From positions 62,001-126,000 of the forward strand of contig JAWPHD010005579.1 of assembly GCA_037043455.1 (NCBI GenBank): a DNA stretch of 64,000 nt, written 5' to 3'. Shown here in pieces: positions 43,569 to 55,500 of this stretch (the first letter of the stretch is position 1; every line of letters starts with the position of its first letter). This stretch comes from Cyrtodaria siliqua. Lineage: Eukaryota > Mollusca > Bivalvia > Adapedonta > Hiatellidae. A program made the position numbers and the translations under genes. The notes beneath the pieces were generated by a model. The model was given only the letters and a program-made list of their open reading frames with translations. It searched no databases and was not told the origin of the DNA.

Positions 43569-46500
43569 CTGGTGAGAAGAAAAGTACATTAATGGCTACT
43601 TGAGTACCCTTGGGAATATGACTGTACAACTGATAACAAGAGGCACACGAAGGCTCTACTGGTTACCATGGCTCTCGTTAACAATTGACAGGAAGTGACG
43701 TGTCATTCGCAGAATTATCAAATGGATGCAGATAAACCAAACATCATTGTATTCTTTAAAGCAGTATCAGAAACTTTTTATTATTTTTTCTATTTCTTTA
43801 ATATTGAAGACTCTGAGTAGCAGTTATCTTATATATATAGTATGTGAGTCTGTGACCCAAGAGTATTTGTCCTGTGAGTATTTTACATGATCCATGGATG
43901 TACTGGTTCTGTGAATAGTAGTTATATATATATTATGTGATCCATGAGAGTATAAGTTCTGTGAGTAGCAGTTATATATAGTATTTGATCCAGGAGAGTA
44001 CCAGTTCTGTGAGTATCAGTTATATATATATTATGTGATCCAGGAAAGTATCAGTTCTGTGAGTAGCAGTTGTTATATATATTGTGTGATCCAGGAGAGT
44101 ACCAGTTCTGTGAGTAGCAGTTATATATATAGTATGTGATCCAGGAGAGTACCAGTTCTGTGAGTAGCAATTATATATATTATGTGATCCAAGAGAGTAC
44201 CAGTTCTGTGAGTAGCAGTTATATATATAGTATGTGATCCAGGAGAGTACCAGTTCTTTGATTAGCAGTAGTATATATAGTATGTGATCCATGGATGTTC
44301 TGTGAATAGCAGTTATATATATATTATGTGATCCAGGAGAGTACTAGTTCTGTGAGTAGCAGTTATATATATTATGTGATCCAGGATAGTACCAGTTCTG
44401 TGAGTAGCAGTTGTGCATATATTATATGATCCAGGAGAGTACTAGTTCTGTGAGTAGCAGTTATATATATATCATATGATCCAGATACCCGTTCTATGAG
44501 TAGCAGTTATATATATATTATGTGATCCATGATGTACTGGTTCTGTGAATAGCAGTTTTATATATATTATGTGATCCATGGATGTACTGGTTCTGTAGTT
44601 ATATATATTAAGTGATCCAGGAGAGTTTCTGTTCTGTGAGTAGCAGTTATATATTATGTGATCCAGGAGAATACTAGTTCTGTGAGTAGCAGTTATATAT
44701 ATATATTATGTGATCCAGGAGAGTTTCTGTTCCGTGAGTAGCAGTTATATATAGTATGTGATCCAGGAGAGTACCAGCTCTGTGAGCAGCAGTTATATAT
44801 GTATTATGTCATCCGATCCAGGAAATTACTAGTTCTGTGAGTAGCAGTCGTTATATAATGTCTTAGTAGAAGCCTAGTAGTAGTAGGTGCAACAATTTAC
44901 AGTGTTAAGGATACTGCACCCACTAGAGGGGTTAAATACGACTTCTTTTTTTTTATTAAAATGTCCACGAGACTAAAGATGAAAATGCAGCACGTACGAG
45001 TCTTTGGAACAGTACATTTTGGGAGAGTATTCTAACCTTAAGATTGCAGTTATGCAATCTTTAACGATTTCATCTCAGTCCGAACATGAGACAAAGAGTT
45101 GTGAACATGCTTTTTTTCATGGAAATTTAGCTGTATCTAACATGACTCTGGTAAAAATATTTGCGATCTAAATTTGTTATAATTTTAGGTATTGGTGATA
45201 TTTGTGAAGTTTCATCGTAATTGGCACAAACGCCAAGGAGGAGTCAGATAAGCTATAGCTAAAGAAATTTGAAGTTCATAATTTGAACATCTAACTCTGG
45301 TAAAAATAGGTACACTCCAAATTCGTTCCAATATTCACATCTTCGGTTGGTAGTGATCTGACAGTGAAATGTCATAGCACATGTATTATAAAGCCTAGGA
45401 AGAGTTGCATTCACGAGAAATCAGACGTAAATACATACGTACGTAGATGTGATTCCTATATTCTTGTCCACTTATGCACATGGATAACTATACCTTAGTT
45501 CTTCTTTTGGAGATATAATTATAAAAGGATACACTTACTTATTGATGTGTCACATGTTGTCATGTGGAAAACACCTGTTGGGACTACGGTTGCTAGACGC
45601 ATGCTTTCATGCAACACAGCTTCTGTATAACCAAGATCAGGCCGGTCCGAAAGGTTTGGCAGTCTGTCTCGACCTATTAATAGTTAAACATATCATAATC
45701 GCTGCTTGTTAGAATTACAACTTTTATTATCATATGAATACTCTCCAGAGGATATTAAATGAGTTTTAATGTGTTGTATAGAATAATGAGAACTTATTGT
45801 ACTACAATTACAAACTCGTTTAAAGGGACACACGGCAATCATTGATTTTTTGAAACTCTAGGCGTCGTTTTAATGTTTAACTTCATATTTACAATCATTT
45901 AACATTAATTATTAGAACAGTTCAAAGCAAATGTTTTTGTATATTACCATATAGTCATTATATTACATCCATTATACATTAAAACCTATGGTAAGTAACT
46001 AAGAAACACTGAAAACCCAAAATTATATTTTATTATATGCAAGCAGGTTAAAAAGTCAAAATAAACTGGATTACTAATTGGAAGTGCTAATTTTAATGCT
46101 AGTTAAAAAGTTCAAGATTACCATGTGTCCCTTTAATATCCCGTGAAGATAATGATGAGGGTGAACTAATACAAACGTTGTAATCCCACAAAGCAGTAGT
46201 AACATACTTATCCAATCAGGTTTTACTTTATAAATCTTAATTCCTTGAATTAGTGTTAGAAATATATATTCATAGGAAATACTTTTTTCCCTCGAAAAGT
46301 CTCTTTTCCCAAAAAAATCTGTCATTTTATGCAAGGCTCTAAAATCCAGTAAAATTAATATTCCGCGCTATTTGTGCATATATCATGCATTGTTTTTCAT
46401 ATACTAAAGGACAAAAGAATCACAACTCGGGAATTTCCTCTATATATTGCATTTATAATATGCTGCTCTTAATCGAATGGTACATGCCTGCATCAGTAAT

Positions 46501-49500
46501 ACATTTCCTTTCGGGGAAAAGACTGAAACAACATATAACAAATCCAATATTATCACTTCAAAGTTCCATTACTGATAGAATAAGCGTTTGCCTTAAACTA
46601 AGGATGTCAAATTTTGCAAACTCTACATTAAATACAGTACTGAAATGGCGGAACTTCAACATTTATGAATTTGGCGTTAAAATGCGTACTGTGATTTAAA
46701 AGTCTACAACAGCACGGTTTTGCTCTTTCTCTAACTAGTTGCGATCCCCCTTTTTTTTTACAAAACATCTTGGGATTTCTTTGGAATATTATGTGGAAAT
46801 AAGTATACACTATCTACTTTATAAAGCAAATATTTCCGAGTTGCGTTTTTTTCCCTTTAGTATATATACATTGAATATAATTATACACATCAAGTCTGAA
46901 TAAAAATGATACAATTGGATTTGATTTGTTTGATTAAATTTCTTTGCATAAATTAGCTTTTATTGAAATTATAGGAGATTTGCAAAAAATAGAAAATGGC
47001 TCACACTGACCCTACGATACCTCAATAACCAAGTCGGCTACCAATTAGTTTTAAAGATTAAATATGTTTATAAAAGGCAGTTCCAACACTGTACCAAATA
47101 AATATTTAAAATTCTATTCATAGACAAAAACTCTGCAGGAAATGTGAGTTTTAGTTTTACACAATTTGAATAACTGCAAACAAAAACTTAACCCTTACCA
47201 ATATAGTCCTGCTTAGCGGGTTAATGGTTGAACATTACTCATTTGATTCAAATCCAATTACATAAATTCTAGCATTTCCAATTGTTGAGTAAATAGAGGA
47301 TATTTGTTGTTTTGGAGTGAATAACATATTTTATTTCATCGAGAAGTGAGAAAACTTTATATTTTCACGAATGCGAAGCATTAATGAGTGAAAATATAAA
47401 AGTTTTCTCACTTCGAGATGAAATACAATATGTTATTCACGACAAAATAACAAATTTTCTTTTTATTTTATGATTTTATAAACAATTATTTAAGCAATTT
47501 CAGTAACTAAACCGTTTTACACGCTTCTTTCCTAGTCACGATGACGAAACGTTACATGACGTCACCTTTTTTGAAACCATTACGTCACAGAAAGAAAGTA
47601 ATTAAATAAACAGTGGATTTAACAGTATAACAGTAGGAACATCTTGTGTTACTGTGCATGCATTTGTGTGGTTGTACATTAAAAAAGTAGTCCCGGCAGC
47701 TACTGTGGAAATAAAACTCTATATTCCACAGTGTGGAATAACACTTTTATTTCACTGATAAAACACAGTATTTCATTGCTTATCATAAAGTAAAAGTCAT
47801 TATTCATTTAATTAGTATACCGGGTAGTATGTGGTCCTATAACAAAAATAATTATAAATTCCATTCTAATATATAGAGCAGTTATAACGTTTAAAGTATA
47901 TTGACATAGTATAAGGAAATATTTCAAAGCACACAATTAAGCACGTAACAGATACATCAAGACTGTCGTATCTCCCTTTAATTAGATATTATGACCACAC
48001 TTTTCGAAGATATGGCAGTAGCTAGATATTAAAGGACATCGAGGTAAGTCCCCAGCCCTCACGCTACAGCAACATGACCTTAATGTTATAGAATTTGTTT
48101 TAGCTATAATCAGCTAAACATCACTGAGGCAAGTGACTCGGTGCGCCTCAGGATGGCTACGGCATTGGTCGATCCTTAGTGAGTTACAGCTACACATACT
48201 TACCAACAACTCTATCCAGCTCTTCCTGTACCTTTGCCTGTATGTCTGGGTAGGCCAACATGTGTAGAATAGCGAATCTGATAGTTAGCCGCGTTGTATC
48301 CACGCCGGCTGTAGGATAAATATAACTTAAACAAGATCCTCAAATCCTTGCCAGAAATACACAACATGTAATTGTAATTAAGAAATAAAATATTTCCAGC
48401 GGGTTTATATTGTCCCAGATCAATACCTGGTGTGTGGGACTTGCAGTTTATTGATACCAAGGGCCACAGGCCCGCGGTTTGGATGTGTTTCAAGTCCCAA
48501 ACACCAGGCTTTGATCTCGCACAAAATAAACCCGCTGGAAATATTTTATTTCTCATCTGAAATGGCTTTTTTGTTTTTTGTGTATCATGATACACATTTT
48601 GGGCGGGACTTGAAGTGTATCGATACCAAGGGCCACCGGGACTTGAAGTTTATCGATACCATGGAGTGGCCCTTAAGTTTATCGATACCAAGGGCCACCG
48701 GGACTTGAAGTTTATCGATACCAAGGGCCACCGGGACTTGAAGTTTATCGATACCAAGGGGTGGCCCTTGGTATCGATAAACTTCAAGTCCCTTGGTATC
48801 GATAAACTTCAAGTCCCGCCCAAAATGTGGTTTTGCCCGCGGTTTTGATGTGTTTCAAGTCCCAAACACCAGGTTTTGATCTCGCACAATATAAACCCGC
48901 AGGAAATATTTTATTTCTTATCTGACATGGCTTTGTTGTGGATCATTATACACATTTTGTCAAGAGATTGAGCAAAATACAAATTCTCACAACTTACATT
49001 TTATGCCCATCTATCAACAACAAACGAGAACAATATGCAGCTTCAGCCGATTTAAATGTGTAGTTGGAACGTAGCGTCGCTTAAAATAATGCATTACTAT
49101 TTTGCATCTGACGTTTAAAATGACAACTCTACGGTTAACGTGTTTTCTGGCGTTTAAAATGACGTCTTAACAGTTAATGTTCCTGACGTCAGAGGTTTGT
49201 ATACATATTTTAAAACTTCTCCAATAACCAATCAGCATTGAGTATTTTAATAAACATGTTAGATTTTGTATTTGTTTAACAGTCATCTAAATATAGAGTA
49301 AGCAAAACATGTAGTTCAAATGTAACCTTCATTTTCTTTAGAATAAACATGGTTAACCGGTAGGACGTCATTTTAAACGCCAGAAAACACGTTAACCGTT
49401 GAGACGTCATTTTAAACTACACATTTAAATCGGTTGAAGCTGCATATTTTTCTCGTTTTATGTTGAGAGATGGCATAAAATGTAAGTTGTGAGAATTTGT

Positions 49501-52500
49501 TTGTATTTTGTTCAATCTCTCGACAAAATGTGTATACATAAAAATCCATGTCAGATAAGAAATAAAATATTTCCACCGGGTTTATAATGTGCGAAATCAA
49601 AAACTGGTGTTTGGGACTTGAAGTTCATCGGCCCTTGGTTTCACTGAACTTCAAGTCTCAAACACCAGGTATTGATCTTGGACAATATAAACCCGCTGGA
49701 AATATTTTATTTCTTAATTAACAGACTAGTACAGTCATCAAGACATTGACATATGAATATGCATGTGGTAACATTTATTGATTGCTAAAATGGACAAAAA
49801 TAAACACAAATGATGTTTGGAAATGAAACATGCATTTCATTATAAATAGTGATGTTTGTTTAACTAAATGAACAAAAAAACATTAGGTAAACGTGTCTTA
49901 ACTAAAATTTATTCATGGATACACAATCATAAGTTACTCGGGCTAAACAATAATGAGCGATGCAGAAATACTGAACATTAGAACTTTGTTTACCAAAGAA
50001 TATGTCGGAGAGAGTCTGAATAAGATGGGTCTCTGTCAGGGAGTCAAGGGCAGCACTCCCTTCCTCCTCTTCGGCCTCCAGACGAGCAAGTAGAAGCGTG
50101 TCCACAAAATGGCGCACATTGTCTGAAACAAAAGATCCACGCAAAGCTGTTAACACATGGATATCATGCATACTGGCTGAAACAGAAATTTGAAATACAA
50201 AAGATGAAATAGAAACTTCAGCATTTTAGTCAGGGTTTTTTCATGATATTCCACACTGTTCATTACTTTTTTTCGAACATCCCCAGAATACTGTCTGAAA
50301 CATAACTGTCTGAAACATAGGTCGTCCCCTGGTGAATTAACCATGTGATTCAAAGAGTGTCGCACCCCAGTAACCATATCTACATAAACTAGAGCTGTCG
50401 TCCTTTATGGGCGACAAATATACCCCCGCTACCAGCCCTCACCCCATTCTAACATTTCCCACCCGACCGTCTGGGTAAAGATTGAGTGGAATAGGATTTT
50501 CATGATCAGGTAATGGTGGCCTCGACCTTTGACCTATTGACCTCAAAACTAATAGGGACCATCTTTTCATCACACGCAGTCCACTCATTAAGTTTCATAA
50601 GATTGTTTCAGGCGGAGAGGAGTTACAAAGCGGACAAGGATATTCATGGTAAGGTCTCGGTGACTTGACCTTTGACCTCCTGACCGCAAAATCAATACGG
50701 GTCATCCTTTCATCACAGGCAGTCTACCCATGAAGTTCATGAGATTTGCTTTAGTTGAGGTACAGAGTGGACAATGATTTTCATGGTCGGGTCCCGGTAA
50801 ACTTGAATTTTGACCTACTGACCACATGAGTCATCCTCTCATCACAGGCAGTCTACAAATGAAGTTTCTTGAGATTTGCTTCAGGGAGAGAGGAGTTATG
50901 GAGCAGACACAGTTTTCCATTATCGGGACCCGGTGATCTTTCCTTTGATCTACTGACTTTAAAATCAATAGGGTTCATTTTCTCACCACAGGGAGTCCAC
51001 TCATGCAGTTTCACGAGATTTGCTTCAGCGGGAGTTGAGTTACTGAGCGGAACAAGGATGTTCATGGTCGGGTCGCGGTGAACTTGACTTTTGACATACT
51101 GACTCAAAATCAATAGGAGTCATCCTCTTGCCGCAGACAGTCCACCCATGAAGCTTCATGAGATTTGCTTCAGGGGGACAGGAGTTATGGAGAGCACAAC
51201 GTCTTTCATTAATGCGTCCCGGTGACCTTGACCTTTGACCTACTGACCTCAAATCAATAAGGTCATCCTCTCACCACAGGCAGTTTACTTATGTAGTTTC
51301 ATGAGATTTTCCCGAGGGAGCGAGGAGTTAAGGAGTGGACAAGGTTTTTCATTATCGGGTCCCTGTGACATTGACCTTTGATTTTATGATCTTAAAATCA
51401 ATAGGGGTCATCCTCTCATGACAGGCAGTCCACCCATGAAGTTTCATGATATTTGCTTCAGGGTAGAGGCGTTATGGAGGTGACAAGGTTTTGCAGTGCC
51501 CTGATACCCCACCCACTCGTTTTGCATTACGATAAATATAAACATGCATTTTTATCGAACCATTGTCATGTCATTATAGGTGTGTTTCATTGCACAATAT
51601 TTGTTATTGTATTACCTATATAATTCTGATGGAAATACCTCTGTGTCGCGTGTGCATTGGATATGATCACTCATTTTCCGCTATTATTGGAACCAGGAAG
51701 TGATTCGACGTCGGCCATATTTGTTGCACGCGGAGCTGCAGTGAGACGTCACTAAAACGTGACGGCGATGGAGAGGTTCATTAGGGTTTTTTAAACATTG
51801 TACAGTGGCGCCAAATTCAAATAGATTAACTTGTTAAATCTCTTTAATATATTGTTTATTTAAGTAATAACTGCTCTTATGTTATTCTATATATATTGTT
51901 ATTGCCAGTATAACGTTTTAAGTGATATTATTGAAGTAATACAACTGGATTTAGCTTGTATATTTGTAACTGTCGGATGTGTCGGACGTGTTTGATACCT
52001 TTTTTGTACCTCTATGTTCGAACTGACGGACGCTGTCCAACAGTTTTAGGGTGTAGGATTCTGGGGTATAAAAGCTGGAGTTTCCTACAGTTTCGGGACT
52101 CCGCAACTAAAATACTAAAATTCCAAAAGGCATATTGCACTTCATCCTCATAAATCTGGGTAAAATATAAGTTTTTAGATCTATTCTCAAGTTAAATAAG
52201 TATATTATAGATTGTTTGGCTATTTTGTATAGCTTTAAAGGTCTTTGTAGCGCTCTTTAGTATTTATTTATAAAACGTATTTTATTAAATTCGAGATCGA
52301 CTATTGAAAGTACATCCAAACCTCTTCAATATTGTAGTCTATTTGCGTGTTCAATTCACCGTAATTCGTTATTTCGTGACCGAAACTTTACTTGTAATAG
52401 CTCTTATGAATATAATTAAACATTGTCGTTTAATTATTATCACAGCTTATTGTTAGGGGTTCACCTTAATAAAAGTATTCAGAACGTTGCTTTGTTCAGA

Positions 52501-55500
52501 TATATATACCCCTTAGTTATGCAGTGATCAGTTTAACATACTTTACATGCGGAGTCAGTTTTTTCTAATGTTTGTTTTCTTTCTGTGCGTGCTGTAACCT
52601 TAGACTGCCTGGATTAAATAAATACGCAACTGATACGCACGTACGCTACCAACCCTTAAGTATCAGCTCGTAACAGTTTTTTATTATCGGGTCCCGGTGA
52701 GTGACCTTTGACCTACTGACCTCAAAATCAATAGAGGTCATCCTCTTACCACAGGCTGTCCACCCATTTTTTCCCCTCAGGAGGACAGGAGTTATGGAGC
52801 GGACAAGGTTTGTCATTATAGGGTCCCGGTGACCTTGACCTTTGAACTTCTGACCTCAAAATCAATAGGGTCATCCTCTAATCACAGGCAGTTCATCTAT
52901 GGAGTTTCGTAATATTTGCTTCAGGGGGACAGGAATTATGGAGTGGACAAGGTTTTTCATTATCGGGTCCCTGTGACCTTGACCTTTGAGCTACTGACAT
53001 CAAAATTAATAGGGGTCATTCTCTCACCACAGGCAGTTCATCTGTGGAGTTTAATTAGATTTGCTTTAGGGGGAAACGAGTTATGGGGCGGACATGATTT
53101 TTCATTATCGGTCCAGGCGGCCTTTACCTTTGACCTACTGACCTCAAAATGCATAGCGTCATCCTTTACCCACAGGCAGTTCACCTATTTAGTTTTATGA
53201 GATTTGCCTCATGGAGAGAGGAGTTATGAAGTATATAATGTTTTTCATTATCCTGTCCCTGTGACCTTGACCTTTGACCTTATAACCTCAAAATCAATAG
53301 GGGTCATTCGCTTATGACAGGCAGTCCACACATGAAGTTTCATGAGATTTGCTTCAGGGGAGAGGAGTTAGGGAGAGGATAAGTTTTTCCATTATCGGGT
53401 CCCTGTGACCTTGGCCTTTGACCTACTGATCTCAAAATTAATATGGGTCTAGGCAGTTCACCTGTGGAGTTTCAAAGGATTTGCTACAGGGCAACAGGAG
53501 TTATGGAGCGGACAAGGTTTCTCATTATCGGATCCCGGTGATCTTCACCTTTGACCTACTGACCTCAAATCAATAGGGTCGACCTCTAACCACAGGCAGT
53601 TCACCTATGTAATTTCATGAAATTTACTTCAGGGGGAGAGGAGCTATGGAGCGGACAGAGTTGCATTTACAGACAGACAGACAGACGAGCGGACGGACAG
53701 ATGAACAGGGTGAAACCAGTATAACTAAGGAGTTAAATCCCCTGGTTACCATAACTATGTAAATGAAGAAGTGTCTCCAACTGGTAACAACGAATAAATG
53801 TATGGAGGAAACTTACTTCTGTCAAACGTTTTTGCCTGCTCTTTGAACTTCCTCTCTAAGAAACCAACAATAATTGCTTCTGTTATTTCTTCAAATTTCT
53901 TAAACATGTTTGATTTGTACACATGTCTTATTGGTGGTACAATATCTTCTAACACAAACGTATCAAACATTTCAAGTATCTCATCATCTTTATCCAGTAT
54001 ATGTTGCAATTCTTTGTCATCGAAGTCATACCTACGGAAAATATAAAATATAGTTCTTAGAATGAGTCACACACACACACAATGTTTGATAAGTACTTCA
54101 TAGACTGCCATGTGTCCCTTTAAGGATATATTGCAGAAGATGAATACTCTATACCATAGAGCTACGATGCCACCCTTTATATACCTTTTAAGTATCAGGC
54201 TTCTGAAGAAATCAAGCAATGTCTGCATAAATTATTGCCGTATTTCAATAGATTAAACCTTAAATACCACGCGTGCATGCAAACAACTCACCCAGAGAAG
54301 AATACTTCGTCGATCTGGACATTTTCGTACGACTGTCCATGTTTTTTAGCAGACATTTTCTGGAATGGTTACATACGAAATACGTATTTCGCATTTGGAT
54401 ACTTAAACCCATCCACAATTGACACACATCGTCAGGATGGGAGAGTAGTTATGGAGTGGACAATGTTTTTCACTATCGGGCCCCTGTGACCTTGACTTTA
54501 AAATCAATAGGGGTCATCCTCTCATGACAGGCAGTCCACCCATGATGTTTCATGAGATTTGCTTGAGGGGAGAGGCGTTATGGAGCGGACACAGTTTTTC
54601 ATTATCGAGTCCCGGTGACCTTGATCTTTGACCTACTGACCTCAAAATCAATAGAGGTCAACCTCTTACCATAGGCAGTCAACCCATTTTTCAAGTTTCA
54701 TGATATTTGCTTCAAGGGCACAGGAGTTATGGAACGGACAATGCTTTTCATTATCCTGCCCCTGTGACCTTGACCTTTGACCTCACAATCAATAGGGTCA
54801 TCCTTTCACCACAGGCAGTTCATCTGCGGATTTTCATCTGCGGATTTTCATAAGATTTGCTTCTTGGGCACAGGAGTTATGGAGCAGACCATGTTTTTCA
54901 TTATCGGATCCCGGTGACCTTGACCTTTGACCTACTGATCTCAAAATCAATAGGGTCATCCTCTAACCACAGGTAGTTCACCTATGTAATTTCATGAGAT
55001 TTGCTTCAGGGGATAGGAGTTATGGAGCAGACAAGGTTTTTCATTATCGGGTCCCGGGGACCTTGACCTTTGATCTACTGACCTCAAAATCAATAGGGTC
55101 ATTCTCTCACCACAGGCAGTTCACCTATACAGTTTCATAAGATTTGCCTCAGGGAGACAGGAGCGGACAATGTTTTTCATTATCGGGTCCCGGTGATCTT
55201 GACCTTTGATCTACTGATCTCAAAATCAATAGGGCCCATCCTCTCACCACAGGCAGTTCATCCAGTTCACCTGTGGAGTTTCGTGCGATTTGCCTCAGGG
55301 GGAGATGCTTTCAGAAACAGCGCCGGGAAAGTGCGGACGTGGGTCGGTACGGGTTCCTGTGGATAATTAAAGAACAAGGAATCATGGTTCTATGGTAGGT
55401 ACATACTACGATAAGAGCCATGATTCTCACGTCTAATTTGTACATAACTCTGGAAGAGTTGTTAATGATCAAAGAATTTTACAAAGGGTATGCTTATAAA

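Noticed and set aside
43583..43640. Alternative last exon of the P450 gene
   Set aside because: Only the first ~45 bp are duplicated and no downstream coding part or donor exists, so it cannot replace the real exon.
44020..44292. Tyr/Ile-rich 90-residue protein on the minus strand
   Set aside because: It is the ~48-bp minisatellite with TA tracts translated.
48212..48848. Overlapping frames on both strands of up to 127 residues
   Set aside because: They are made of the GTTTATCGATACC tandem repeat inside a foldback element, plus the P450 exon read in the wrong frame.
52916..53200. 94-residue plus-strand frame in the P450 intron
   Set aside because: It is two units of the ~146-bp tandem repeat.
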